Below are positions 9,544 to 18,381 of a DNA stretch of 64,000 nucleotides, piece after piece. The position numbers were made by a program, and so were the translations under genes. The notes below the pieces were generated by a model. That model saw nothing but the letters and a program-made list of their open reading frames with translations, had not been told where the DNA came from and searched no databases. Source of the DNA: Henriciella pelagia (GTDB lineage: Bacteria > Pseudomonadota > Alphaproteobacteria > Caulobacterales > Hyphomonadaceae); NCBI RefSeq assembly GCF_002088945.1, contig NZ_NCSU01000007.1, positions 930,001-994,000 on the forward strand, written 5' to 3'. Each line of letters begins with the position of its first letter. The stretch's first letter is position 1.

Positions 9544-11013
9544 TCAGCCATTTCCTTCGGACTGGATCTCGTAGACCATCTCCCGGACGCGTTCGACATC
9601 GCGAACCATGTCTGCATCCGACTGCATGGCACTGCTGATCTTGCGCCAGGCATGGAGCACTGTGGTGTGATCCTTCTTGGCGAAGGCGCGGGCGATCTGC
9701 GGCAGGGACTTCTCTGTCATTTCCCGGCACAGATACATGGCAATCTGGCGTGGGTGACACACCTGACGGGCCTTCTTGGCGCTCTCGATCTCGACCTTGG
9801 AGATGTCGAAGACCCGCATGGCAGCGCGCTTGATATTGTCGAGCGTTGGCGCCTGGTATTCGCCCTGCTGACGGCGCAGCACGGTGACGACCATGTCCAT
9901 GTCCGGATCGACATCGCCGAAGCCGGTCTCGGCCTGGAGACTGTGCAGCACGCCGCAAAGCTCCCGGCCGGGGCCGCGAACGGAGGACACGATACGGTCG
10001 ATCATGTCTTCGCTGAGCTCGAAATTCGGCTGCGCCTTGCGGATCATGGCAGCGTGCAGCCGCACGATCTCCCGGCGCATTTCCTGATCCGGCATGCCGA
10101 CTTCCGCCGTGGCCGCGCCGAGCAGCTCTCCGCGCATGCGCTGCGAGAAGCCTTTCAGGTCACCCGGTGCCTCGTCCGCCGTCAGGAGGACACGTCCGCC
10201 GGACTTGGTGAGCGAGCGGATATTGGCAAAGAAGGCCTCATCGGTCTTCTTCTTGCCGGCAATCCACTGCAGGTCGTCGATCAGCAGGAGATCATTGTCA
10301 CGCAAATGAGCCTTGAGGTCGCGGGTGTCGCCAATGCGGGCCCCGTCGACATAGGCAGTCATGAATTCCTCAGCCGTCATATAGGTGACGCGCCGACCAT
10401 CATCCATCGCCGCAATCGCAGCTTCGACCGCGCGCAGGATGTGGGTCTTGCCTGTGCCCTGGCGACCGTAAATGAACGAGATCTCGGCGCGCAGCATATG
10501 GCCTTCGACGAACTGCTCGGCCAGGCGTACGGCCCGTTTGTTCGTGTCGCCGACAATCAGCGTGTCGAATGTCATGGAAAGGTCGCTCGACGACGGTGCA
10601 GCCGCCTCGGTGTCGATTGCCTGCTGGGCCGCAAGACGGGTTTCCTGCTCGGCGGACCACAGATCACCGGCAAGCTCGCGTGTCTCGAGCGGGATGTCCT
10701 TCCAGCAGGCAATCTCGAGCGAGCGGCCCTTCGGGTCGGTCTTGCGCCAGACACGTTTCAGCATCGGGCGGTGATTGCCGCTGATGCGGTCAAAGGTCAG
10801 CTGGTCGCGAGCCGCGATGAGGACAGAATTGTTGACCTCTGCAACGAACCGCAGGTCCTTGATCCACTTGTTGTAGTCGTCGGCCGACGTGATCTGCCGG
10901 GCATCATTCAGAACAGCGTTCCAGATGGCCAGACCCTGATGCTTGTCGATGCTTTTGCCGGCGGCTTTTTTGCCGTCTCTACCCCAATTGCCAGATTCTT
11001 CTTGGCGCCCCAT
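9544..11013 (-). CDS. dnaA: Chromosomal replication initiator protein DnaA
   Basis: AAA+ initiator that opens oriC. The 489-residue length is normal. Domain I is at ~25-110; Walker A is GRQGTGKTH (183-191); Walker B is LLLIDDLQW (242-250); sensor I is near RVLLTAD (274-280); the sensor II arginine is R350 (GRELCG). Domain IV carries the DnaA signature KDHTTVLHA (447-455). The box VII segment is RMRGELLGAAT, where E. coli has RLKSRFGWGLT, so the arginine-finger position is Glu296. The ATG at 11011-11013 has a GGGGAAG ribosome site. It is the first gene after a 467-bp AT-rich gap. Confidence 0.96.
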   Translation of the reverse strand: MGRQEESGNWGRDGKKAAGKSIDKHQGLAIWNAVLNDARQITSADDYNKWIKDLRFVAEVNNSVLIAARDQLTFDRISGNHRPMLKRVWRKTDPKGRSLEIACWKDIPLETRELAGDLWSAEQETRLAAQQAIDTEAAAPSSSDLSMTFDTLIVGDTNKRAVRLAEQFVEGHMLRAEISFIYGRQGTGKTHILRAVEAAIAAMDDGRRVTYMTAEEFMTAYVDGARIGDTRDLKAHLRDNDLLLIDDLQWIAGKKKTDEAFFANIRSLTKSGGRVLLTADEAPGDLKGFSQRMRGELLGAATAEVGMPDQEMRREIVRLHAAMIRKAQPNFELSEDMIDRIVSSVRGPGRELCGVLHSLQAETGFGDVDPDMDMVVTVLRRQQGEYQAPTLDNIKRAAMRVFDISKVEIESAKKARQVCHPRQIAMYLCREMTEKSLPQIARAFAKKDHTTVLHAWRKISSAMQSDADMVRDVERVREMVYEIQSEGNG

Positions 11014-11309
11014 CGGAACTTCCCCTTTCCTGTGTTTTCTGTTCCACTCTCCTCAACGACAAGGAAGACACGAACCCTGCATTCAGACCGCTTCGATCTG
11101 ACCTAAAAAACACGCTGTACAGGGACTAATTTCCGTCGATGGATTTACTAAAACACAGGGCCTCCGAGAGAGTCTAGCTGCCTTTTTTTTGATTCTTCGG
11201 AATAAGCATCTTGAAGTTCTTGTGACAGGCGAAAATTCAAAACAATTCAATTGCGTATGAGGCTGAAAAAAGCTCAGAAGGCAAGAGAACGATTCGTACA
11301 CTTAAATTT

Positions 11310-11324
11310 GTTCCCGGAGTGTTC
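11310..11324. promoter_or_regulatory. Possible LexA (SOS) box of the alphaproteobacterial type
   Basis: GTTC-CCGGAGT-GTTC matches the GTTC-N7-GTTC direct repeat bound by alphaproteobacterial LexA. It lies ~297 nt upstream of the dnaA start. One or two such matches are expected by chance in 64 kb, so support rests only on its promoter-side position. Confidence 0.25.
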
Positions 11325-11411
11325 TGTCAACTTTCAAACGCCGAACAAGCTGTGAATTTAGCCAGTTTTTTGCCAAGTTTTGCACATTGGGCACGATCGC
11401 GTGCAGAATAC

Positions 11412-11440
11412 AAAAAACCCGCATGGGAGGCCATGCGGGT
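11412..11440 (-). terminator. Rho-independent terminator of rpsT
   Basis: A perfect 10-bp stem (ACCCGCATGG / CCATGCGGGT, 4-nt loop) is followed on the minus strand by a run of six or more T. It lies 40 nt past the rpsT stop and insulates dnaA from rpsT transcription. Confidence 0.92.
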
Positions 11441-11480
11441 CTTGCAAAATTGCAGATTTGTAACGCCTTGAAGGAAAGCG

Positions 11481-11744
11481 TCAGCTCATCGCTTTGACGC
11501 GTGCGCTGAGGCGCGAAATCTTGCGGGCCGAGGTGTTCTTGTGAAGAACGCCCTTGCTGGCAGCGCGCATGATTTCCGGCTGGGCCGTCTTCAGCGCTTC
11601 AGCAGCGGCTTTCTGGTCGCCTGATGCAATCGCTTCCTCAACCTTGCGGATGTAGGTGCGCATGCGCGAACGGCGCGCGGTGTTCACTTCGGTGCGACGT
11701 GCAATCTTGCGCACCATTTTCTTGGCTGAGCGTGTATTCGCCAT
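11481..11744 (-). CDS. rpsT: 30S ribosomal protein S20
   Basis: A small basic protein binding 16S rRNA in the 30S subunit; 87 residues, the usual length. [20 protein letters not shown] and the C-terminal [16 protein letters not shown] are diagnostic. ATG 11742-11744 is used because AGGAG lies 7 nt upstream; a TTG one codon earlier is not needed. It is a single-gene transcript with its own strong terminator. Its position next to dnaA is common in alphaproteobacteria. Confidence 0.97.
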   Translation of the reverse strand: MANTRSAKKMVRKIARRTEVNTARRSRMRTYIRKVEEAIASGDQKAAAEALKTAQPEIMRAASKGVLHKNTSARKISRLSARVKAMS

Positions 11745-11898
11745 CAATAACTCCTGAGTGTCCCGGTCGGACGCAAGCGGCGGACATACCCAAACGGCCT
11801 TATCTCGTCAACCGGAATGGGCGGTGACTCATGTATTAAAGGCAGATGCGGGTGAGAATTGTCTGCCAGACCCCAGTCTAATCGGGTTAATGCCGCTC

Positions 11899-11975
11899 AT
11901 CCCCGCGAAGGCGGGGATATCTGGTGCGGCTTATGCCCGGCCTCAAACTGCCTGAGGTCCCCGCCTTTGCGGGGA
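11899..11975. repeat. Pair of REP-like palindromes upstream of rpsT
   Basis: Two short hairpins with the same core: ATCCCCGC-GAAG-GCGGGGAT (11899-11918) and TCCCCGC-CTTT-GCGGGGA (11958-11975), about 40 bp apart. The asymmetric loops show that they face opposite ways, as in a BIME. This type of CCCCGC repeat is widespread between genes in alphaproteobacteria. Confidence 0.75.
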
Positions 11976-12002
11976 TCAGCGGCGAGGCAGGCATTTGTGA
12001 AG

Positions 12003-12779
12003 CTATCTATTGTTGAAGTGCGGCTCGCGCTTCTCGACAAAGGCTTCCATGCCTTCTTTCTGGTCATCGGTCGCGAACAGCGAATGGAAGAGGCGGCGTT
12101 CGAACAGCACGCCCTGGCTGAGCGTGGTTTCGTAGGCGGCGTTGACCATTTCCTTCGTCATCATCGCGGTGGCGCGGGGCATGGACGCGATCTTGCGGGC
12201 GACAGACTTTGCTTCGTCGAGCAGCTCGTCTGTCGGGACAATGCGCGAGACGAGGCCGCAGCGCTCGGCTTCTTCAGCGTCCATCATGCGGCCCGTGAGG
12301 CACATTTCCATCGCCTTGGACTTGCCGGCAAAGCGCGTCAGACGCTGCGTGCCGCCCGCGCCCGGAGAGACACCAATGGTAATTTCCGGCTGGCCGAACT
12401 TGGCGTTCTCTGCGGCGAGGATGAAGTCGCACATCATGGCAAGCTCACAGCCGCCGCCGAGGGCGTAGCCAGAGACAGCGGCGATAACCGGCTTGCGCAT
12501 GCGCGCGGCGCGCTCCCAGTTGCGGGTGATGAAGTCTGTATAATAGGCGTCGAGATAGGACTGCTCGCGCATTTCCTTGATATCGGCGCCAGCAGCAAAC
12601 GCCTTTTTCGAGCCGGTGATCACGATGCAGCCAATGGTGGCTTCATTGTCGAAACGGTCCAGCGCTTCGGTAAGCTCGTCCATCAGCTGGTTGTTGAACG
12701 CATTCAGCGCGTCCGGTCGGTTCAGCGTAATGATTGCGACAGCGTTATCGACTTCGGTCAGCAGCGTTTCATATGCCAT
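12003..12779 (-). CDS. Enoyl-CoA hydratase (crotonase type)
   Basis: A 258-residue short-chain enoyl-CoA hydratase, the second step of beta-oxidation. Both catalytic glutamates are present: [15 protein letters not shown] and [19 protein letters not shown]. The oxyanion-hole segment [10 protein letters not shown] is intact. The frame stays open upstream to 13241, but the conserved start [20 protein letters not shown] at ATG 12777-12779 is clear. It diverges from the gamma-glutamyltransferase gene, with ~100 bp between starts. Unlike the paralogue at 2022-2786, it keeps full hydratase chemistry. Confidence 0.93.
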   Translation of the reverse strand: MAYETLLTEVDNAVAIITLNRPDALNAFNNQLMDELTEALDRFDNEATIGCIVITGSKKAFAAGADIKEMREQSYLDAYYTDFITRNWERAARMRKPVIAAVSGYALGGGCELAMMCDFILAAENAKFGQPEITIGVSPGAGGTQRLTRFAGKSKAMEMCLTGRMMDAEEAERCGLVSRIVPTDELLDEAKSVARKIASMPRATAMMTKEMVNAAYETTLSQGVLFERRLFHSLFATDDQKEGMEAFVEKREPHFNNR

Positions 12780-12879
12780 GTAAAGTCCCGTAATTGCGTT
12801 CTTCTTGCGTTTGCGGTCTCGAGCCGCGAGTGTCGTGTGCCATAAGGGATTAAAGGTTCGGCGTCGATAGGAGTCACCA

Positions 12880-14904
12880 GTGAAGAGAATAGGCAGGGTA
12901 TTGACCGCAGGCATTGCAGGTGCAGCGATTGCGGGGGTGACAGCATGTGCCACGGGGACTTCAGAGAAAACGGAGACGAATGAGCAGGCTGCACCTCTCG
13001 TCGCGGAAGTCACCGCGCCAGGGCCGGGTGACCGGATGCCATCCGGCCGCGACATTGGCGTGCGCTCGGCTGTCGTCGCGCCGAACGGGGCGGCCGCGAC
13101 GGCGCACCCGCTCGCGACGCAGACGGCACTCGACATCTTGAAGTCCGGCGGCACGGCGATGGATGCCGCGATTGCAGCAAATGCGATGCTGGGCCTTGTC
13201 GAGCCGACCGGCAATGGCATTGGCGGGGACCTCTTTGCCATCGTCTGGGACCCGAAGACCGGACAGCTCTATGGCTATAATGGCTCCGGCCGCAGTCCGA
13301 TGGGGGCGACGCTTGAAGACATGCAGGCCAAGGCCGACGAATTCATGGATGGCGAGGAGATCCCGCCCTTCGGTTCGGCGCCTGTCACCGTGCCGGGCAC
13401 GGTTGAAGCCTGGGGCGCGCTGCATGAGCGGTTCGGGCGTACCCCGTTCAATACGCTGCTTGAGCCTGCCATCCGCTATGCCCGTGAAGGCGCGCCGATT
13501 CCGGAAGTGATCGCCTATTACTGGAGCAATGGCCCGAAGCGGTATGAGCCTGCTTTCGAGAGCGGGATGCTGGAAGAGTATGAGAATGCGAAGGCGACCT
13601 ATTTCTCCCCACCGCCGCGTGAAGGCTCCCTGTTCCGAAACCCCGACCTCGCCGACACGCTGGAGCGGATAGCCTATAAGGGGCCGGACGAGTTTTATAG
13701 GGGCGAGACGGCCCGCATCATGGGCGACTATTTCGAGCGGATTGGCGGCCATCTTCGTTATGAGGATTTTGCCGCGCATGATGGCGAATGGGTGGAGCCG
13801 CTGTGCGTAACGTATCGGGACGAGGTAAAGCTCTGCGAGCTGCCGCCGAATACGCAAGGTGTAGCCGCGCTGCAGATGCTGCAGATGCTGGAACCTTTCG
13901 ATCTTCGTCAGATGGGATTTGGATCGGCCGACAGCATCGCCGTCCAGGTCGAAGCGAAGCGGCTGGCTTTCGCTGATCGGGCGATCGGCTACGCAGACCC
14001 CGACTATAGCAGTATTGATCCCGCGACGTTTGTTACACCGGGCTACAATCTCGCGCGGAGCTGTCTGATCGATCCTGAAAAGCCGGGTGTAGCTAGGCCC
14101 GGTCCTAAAATCGAAGGCGAAGTCGCGGAATTCTATGCGCGAGTGGACAAGCTTTCTATCCTTGGTGAAAGCAGGGAGGACTATTGCGCCCGTTACCTGA
14201 TACCTGAGTTGTTGCAGCGCGATGACGCGCGCCCCGACGATTCCAAACTCAATGACGGCGACACGACCTATCTCACTGTCACCGACAAGGACGGGATGAT
14301 GGTCTCGCTGATCCAGTCGAACTATCGCGGCATGGGCTCTGGCCTTGTGGCAGACGGCCTCGGTTTCATGTTCCAGGATCGCGGCCAGCTCTTCTCGCTC
14401 GACCCGGCGCACCCGAACGTTTTCGAGCCGGGCAAGCGGCCCTTCCACACGATCATTCCAGCGTTCGCGTTCAGGAAGGACATGCCGGGCTGCCAGACGC
14501 GCGCCGTCGCCGCGGAAGTCGCGTGCCGATATGAGCCCTGGATGAGCTTCGGCCTGATGGGCGGGGGCATGCAGCCGCAGGGCCATGTCCAGATCATCCT
14601 CAACCTTGTCGATTTCGACATGGGGCTGCAGGAAGCTGGCGATGCGGCGCGCTGGGAGCATGTCGGCGGCTGCGAGCCAACCGATGATCTTAATGGCGAT
14701 GCGTGCGAGAGCGATATGGGCGTTGTGCGGCTCGAAAGCGGCATTCCGCCGGAAACGCGCGCCGAGCTGGAGCGCCGCGGCTTTACCGTCGAGTGCTGCA
14801 GCGCCAATGGCGGCGGCTATCAGGCCATTATGCGCGACTTCGAGAGTGGGGCGTGGATTGCTGCGACCGAGATGCGCAAGGATGGATCGGCAGACGGGTA
14901 CTAG
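12880..14904 (+). CDS. ggt: Gamma-glutamyltransferase, lipoprotein form
   Basis: Cleaves glutathione and other gamma-glutamyl compounds in the periplasm; matures by self-cleavage into two subunits. At 674 residues it is somewhat longer than the usual ~580. GTG 12880 has an AGGAG site. The N-terminus ([11 protein letters not shown]) is a lipoprotein signal with its lipid cysteine near residue 22. GGT motifs include [36 protein letters not shown] and the maturation site [12 protein letters not shown], where T462 is the likely nucleophile (TTY instead of the usual TTH). A Cys-rich C-terminal section ([21 protein letters not shown]) is unusual. With gshB and two GSTs in the window it points to active glutathione metabolism. 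Confidence 0.93.
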   Translation: MKRIGRVLTAGIAGAAIAGVTACATGTSEKTETNEQAAPLVAEVTAPGPGDRMPSGRDIGVRSAVVAPNGAAATAHPLATQTALDILKSGGTAMDAAIAANAMLGLVEPTGNGIGGDLFAIVWDPKTGQLYGYNGSGRSPMGATLEDMQAKADEFMDGEEIPPFGSAPVTVPGTVEAWGALHERFGRTPFNTLLEPAIRYAREGAPIPEVIAYYWSNGPKRYEPAFESGMLEEYENAKATYFSPPPREGSLFRNPDLADTLERIAYKGPDEFYRGETARIMGDYFERIGGHLRYEDFAAHDGEWVEPLCVTYRDEVKLCELPPNTQGVAALQMLQMLEPFDLRQMGFGSADSIAVQVEAKRLAFADRAIGYADPDYSSIDPATFVTPGYNLARSCLIDPEKPGVARPGPKIEGEVAEFYARVDKLSILGESREDYCARYLIPELLQRDDARPDDSKLNDGDTTYLTVTDKDGMMVSLIQSNYRGMGSGLVADGLGFMFQDRGQLFSLDPAHPNVFEPGKRPFHTIIPAFAFRKDMPGCQTRAVAAEVACRYEPWMSFGLMGGGMQPQGHVQIILNLVDFDMGLQEAGDAARWEHVGGCEPTDDLNGDACESDMGVVRLESGIPPETRAELERRGFTVECCSANGGGYQAIMRDFESGAWIAATEMRKDGSADGY

Positions 14905-14923
14905 CGGGACTTCGAGGCCTGAT

Positions 14924-15030
14924 CCTTCGTCCTTCGGCGCAGCGGCTCCGTGGTTCGACTTCGCTCATCATGAAGCCTTTCATTGCGGGTAGATGAAGCC
15001 TTCATCTTGAGCGAATTCGAAGGACGAAGG
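14924..15030. repeat. Imperfect inverted repeat downstream of ggt
   Basis: CCTTCGTCCTTCG (14924-14936) is matched exactly by its complement at 15018-15030. Nested inside, 14954-14974 and 15001-15021 are near-complementary (18 of 21). The motif TTCGACTTCGCTCA is a recurring intergenic repeat type in proteobacteria. It sits between the convergent ggt and SLC13 genes and may also stop transcription. Confidence 0.6.
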
Positions 15031-15083
15031 CGTCTGTGCATCGGCCCACACTCCCGCCCCTCTGGGGAGAGCCCTCGGTAGGG

Positions 15084-16895
15084 TCAGCCGAGCGGCCAGA
15101 TCACGGGGATGACCATCATCGCTACAATGAACAGGATGAAGTTCAGCGGCAGGCCGACGCGGGCAAAGTCTGTGAACTTGTAGCCCCCGGCCGAGTAGAC
15201 GAGCGTATTGGTCTGGTAGCCGATGGGCGTTGCAAAGCTGGCGCTGGCGGCGAACATGACGGCAACAACAAAGCCGCGTGGATCGGCGCCGAGGCTTGTC
15301 GCAAGGCCGATGGCAATCGGCGTCATCAGGATGGCGGTTGCATTGTTCGAGACGAACTCGGTGAGTGCAGACGTGATGAGATAGACGGCGGCGAGCGCGG
15401 CGAGCGGACCGAAGGCGCCAAGTGGGCTGGCAATCGTGTCGACGATGAGGGCCGCTGCGCCCGAAGTTTCCAGCGCAAGCCCGAAGGCGAGCATGCCGAA
15501 GATCAGCATGAGGATGTCCCACTGGATCGCCTTGTAGGCTTCCTGGTGGTCAAGGCAGCCGAGGGCAATCACGGCGGCCGCGGCAATCAGGGCGAGACCT
15601 GCAATCGGCATCACGCCGAGCGCGGCAAAGATCATCACGAACAGGACGGCCCCGACTGCGATGGGAGCCTTGTCGCGGCGAACGGGGCGTTCCGTGGTTT
15701 CGGTGAGGTTGGACAGCATGCCGTCTTCAAACATCTGCTTGAGGCCGGCGGCGGGGCCTTCTAGCAGCACCGTATCACCGACATCGAAACGGATATCGTG
15801 GCCGCTGAGCCCGATATTCTCGCCGCGCCGATGGATGGCAAGCGCGTAGACGCCGTAAAGGCGGACGAGGCCGGCGCCGACAATCGGGCGGCCAACGAGA
15901 CGGGAATCCGGGCCGACAACGCCCTCCATGACGTGTGTCTCGGTCGTCTGGACCGGCTCAAAGGCGTGCTGTCCGCCGGACCCGGCGCCAATGGCGACGT
16001 CCCCGGCTTCGCGCAGGGTCAGCATTTCGGAAACGGGCGAGCGGATGACCATTCGGTCACCGCCCTGCAGGGTGAGGGTGGCAAGCTCGGTCCGGCGCGA
16101 GCGGTTCTCGCGCATGACGTCGATGACGGTGAAGCCTTTCTCGGCGGAAAAGCCCGTTTCCTTGATGGTCTTGCCGACGAGGATGGAGTCGACCGGTACA
16201 AGCACCTGCGCGACGAAGCGGCGGGTCCTGGTAGACGGCAGTATTGCAGCGAGGCTGTCGCGGTCTGGTAACAGCCAGCGGCCGGCGACGACCATATAGA
16301 GCGAGCCGCCAAGCGCCATGAACAGGCCGGCGACCGTAATCTCGAATATTCCGAATGCTTCAAGACCGGCGTTTCGCGCAACACCGTCGACGAGGAGGTT
16401 GGTCGAGGTGCCGATCAGGGTGGTCATGCCGCCAAAGATCGAGGCGAAGGAGAGCGGAATGAGGAGCTTGGACGGCGAGGTGCCGACGGACTGGGCGAGC
16501 CGGATGGCGACAGGGATCAGGATCACCACGATCGGCGTGTTGTTCATGAAGGCAGACAGCGTGATGACGATCAGCATCAGCGCTATGACGGCCAGGGTCG
16601 GTGTCCATTTGCGAGCCAGCCGGATCACCATGTTGCCGACACCGCCAATCACGCCGGTCCGTTCCAGTGCTGCCGACAGGACGAACATGGCGCCAATCGT
16701 GATCGGTGCGGCATTGGAAAAGACGCCCAGTGTCTCCTCCACGCTGAGAATGCCGGTAACGAGGAGCGCCGCCATTGCGAGCAGGGCGATCACATCCGAT
16801 GGCAGCTTCTCACGCACAAAGCCGGCAAAGACCAGGACCAGCAGGCCGAGCACAATCGCAATCTGGACCGGTTCAGACAGGGTGAAGTCAAACAT
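15084..16895 (-). CDS. SLC13/DASS-type anion transporter with two RCK_C (TrkA-C) domains
   Basis: A 603-residue inner-membrane permease. An N-terminal membrane half (~residues 1-210) has SAFMNNTPIVVILIPVA and GGMTTLIGTSTNLLVDG. A central soluble part (~220-390) holds two TrkA-C modules (LVPVDSILVGKTIKETGF; VVGPDSRLVGRPIVGAGL). A C-terminal membrane half has TEFVSNNATAILMTPIA and FATPIGYQTNTLVYSAGGY. The paired SNNAT/PIG motifs mark the SLC13 superfamily. Substrate could be sulfate, a dicarboxylate or another anion; it cannot be read from sequence. The RCK modules suggest ligand gating. ATG is at 16893-16895. A LysR gene lies upstream in the same direction. Confidence 0.88.
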   Translation of the reverse strand: MFDFTLSEPVQIAIVLGLLVLVFAGFVREKLPSDVIALLAMAALLVTGILSVEETLGVFSNAAPITIGAMFVLSAALERTGVIGGVGNMVIRLARKWTPTLAVIALMLIVITLSAFMNNTPIVVILIPVAIRLAQSVGTSPSKLLIPLSFASIFGGMTTLIGTSTNLLVDGVARNAGLEAFGIFEITVAGLFMALGGSLYMVVAGRWLLPDRDSLAAILPSTRTRRFVAQVLVPVDSILVGKTIKETGFSAEKGFTVIDVMRENRSRRTELATLTLQGGDRMVIRSPVSEMLTLREAGDVAIGAGSGGQHAFEPVQTTETHVMEGVVGPDSRLVGRPIVGAGLVRLYGVYALAIHRRGENIGLSGHDIRFDVGDTVLLEGPAAGLKQMFEDGMLSNLTETTERPVRRDKAPIAVGAVLFVMIFAALGVMPIAGLALIAAAAVIALGCLDHQEAYKAIQWDILMLIFGMLAFGLALETSGAAALIVDTIASPLGAFGPLAALAAVYLITSALTEFVSNNATAILMTPIAIGLATSLGADPRGFVVAVMFAASASFATPIGYQTNTLVYSAGGYKFTDFARVGLPLNFILFIVAMMVIPVIWPLG

Positions 16896-17001
16896 GCTGG
16901 CAGGCGTCTCTATGATCTGTGGAAGGATGACAGATGTGCGCAGCGAGGGCCGGATGGCAACTTATGTGTGGCATCAGAAAAGCCATATCCTGCCCGGTGG
17001 C

Positions 17002-17889
17002 CTAACAGTCGAAGACGCTACGCACGTCTGACAGGGCGTCACTCATGAAATCCATGAAGGCGCGGACGCGCGGCGACTGGCGAAGGTCGGGGTGGGTCAG
17101 CATCCACAGGCCGGTCGCGATGCGCTCGTCCAGCAGGCCTTCGATCCGCCGCAGGCCCTCATGGCGGTCGCCGAATGCACGCGGCAGGACTGCGATGCCG
17201 GACCCCCAGCGTGCTGCCTCGGCGATGGCGACATAATTGTCGGCGCGCATCCGTATCCGGTTGCGGGGGACATTGTTGGCGAGCCAGCTATTGGCCGGTG
17301 TGCCCTCGAGGCCATCGGTATAGCCGATCCAGTCATGCTCGGCAGGGGAGTGCGACTTGAAGCGGGCCGCATAGTCCCAGGAGGCGTAGAGGCCAAATGT
17401 GACATCACAGATTCGTCGGCCGGCGAGGTGCTCGGGCGGCGCGGTGGAGGGCTGGATCGCCACTTCGGCTCCGCGCGGGTTGAGGTTGAGGGTGCTGCTG
17501 GTCAGGTTGATATGCAGCTGGATGCTGGGGTGCGCATCCTGAAAGCGCCGGACGAGTTCGGCGATCTGGGCGATGAACATGGAATTGGTTGTGGTGAAGG
17601 TAAGATCGCCCGCAACATCGCCCGACGCGCCGTTCATCTTGCGCTGGATCGCCGAGAGGGACTCGTCTATCTGGCGAGCGGCCTCGAGGATGGGGGCGGC
17701 TTCCGGCAGGGGCGTCAGCCCCCAGCCATCGCGCGAAAACAGGCGATACTTCAGCTGTTGTTCAAATGCCGTGATGCGGCGCTGCACCGTGGTGCGATTG
17801 ACGTTCAGGCGCCGGGCCGCTTCTGTAATGGTTCCGGTGTCTGCAAGGGCAGCGACGTATCTCAGGTCGTCCCAATTCCAGTTGTGCAT
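17002..17889 (-). CDS. LysR family transcriptional regulator
   Basis: A 295-residue regulator with an N-terminal winged helix (WDDLRYVAALADTGTITEAA; RLNVNRTTVQRRITAFE) and a C-terminal effector-binding domain. ATG 17887-17889 is chosen; a TTG seven codons upstream is possible, and neither has a clear ribosome site. It ends ~100 bp before the SLC13 transporter, and may regulate it (inference from position). A 490-bp gene-free region with a CtrA-type box lies upstream. Confidence 0.92.
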   Translation of the reverse strand: MHNWNWDDLRYVAALADTGTITEAARRLNVNRTTVQRRITAFEQQLKYRLFSRDGWGLTPLPEAAPILEAARQIDESLSAIQRKMNGASGDVAGDLTFTTTNSMFIAQIAELVRRFQDAHPSIQLHINLTSSTLNLNPRGAEVAIQPSTAPPEHLAGRRICDVTFGLYASWDYAARFKSHSPAEHDWIGYTDGLEGTPANSWLANNVPRNRIRMRADNYVAIAEAARWGSGIAVLPRAFGDRHEGLRRIEGLLDERIATGLWMLTHPDLRQSPRVRAFMDFMSDALSDVRSVFDC

Positions 17890-18381
17890 AATTGCAACAT
17901 CTTTGCGCAAAATTGAACTAGATTAGGCATAGACGCACAGCTGGAATCGTTCTTCAATAGACGCGGTCTGATTTATATAGTATTTCGCTTAACAGGCGAG
18001 TTTCTGCTGGTGCGTAAACCTGCCCACAAGTTTCAGTGCGGCCAATATGGGTCAGCTGTTTGATATTGTCGACGCCGCCCAGGTCCCGTCCCTGGACCAA
18101 GAGGTAACTCTTGCATGCAGATTCGTTGCTGCGAATGAATTTGCATCGTCACTGCCACGTTGTCCCCCATTACCATGATGTGGCTGTGAATTGGGCTGGC
18201 GTCGACAAGCTCAATCATCCTTAAATTTTTGTTAATGACAAGCCCGAATTTCTTCGCGGACGCAAAAATATTCAGTTGCCGAGCCTTTTTCGCCGGGCAG
18301 GAGAAAACGGGTCAGCTGCGACCCTTGAAGGGCGAGAAGATTCGCCGCTGGGTTGTCCGGGAGCGGCCTTCGGACGGGCGT
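17890..18381. other. Gene-free region with possible structured RNA
   Basis: 492 bp between the LysR start and the mutS stop. No convincing protein gene: the 61-codon frame at 18033-18218 on the minus strand has poor composition and no family likeness. It holds a CtrA-type box (separate entry) and two back-to-back hairpins: GGTCC/GGACC (18082-18098) and CAAGAG/CTCTTG (18098-18113), followed by the palindrome TGCATGCA. A minus-strand small RNA or a long LysR leader would fit. Confidence 0.4.
18221..18235. promoter_or_regulatory. CtrA-type binding box
   Basis: TTAA-ATTTTTG-TTAA is a perfect TTAA-N7-TTAA match to the binding site of the cell-cycle regulator CtrA. It is the only full match I found in the intergenic regions of this GC-rich window, where chance matches should be rare. 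It would direct transcription into the gene-free stretch ahead of the LysR gene. Confidence 0.5.

Larger units (their letters stand above)
11014..11480. other. AT-rich gene-free region upstream of dnaA
   Basis: 467 bp without a credible gene. It holds the dnaA promoter region, the rpsT terminator and one LexA-like direct repeat (separate entries). I see no perfect DnaA box (TTATNCACA) or cluster of near matches, so I do not call an origin here; in Caulobacter the origin is not next to dnaA either. Base composition is visibly more AT-rich than the flanking genes. Confidence 0.6.

Noticed and set aside
9652-11106. 484-codon open frame opposite dnaA
   Set aside because: It is a shadow of dnaA; the minus strand encodes a complete initiator with all motifs.
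11014-11480. Replication origin next to dnaA
   Set aside because: AT-rich, but no perfect DnaA box or box cluster was found and only one CtrA box exists elsewhere; in Caulobacter-like genomes the origin is not beside dnaA.
12961-14661. 566-codon open frame opposite ggt
   Set aside because: Shadow of ggt; no start context, no protein-like features.
18033-18218. 61-codon minus-strand frame just after the CtrA box
   Set aside because: The AAGG directly touches its ATG with no proper spacing, its composition is unlike the neighbours and no family fits; a non-coding RNA is a better idea.
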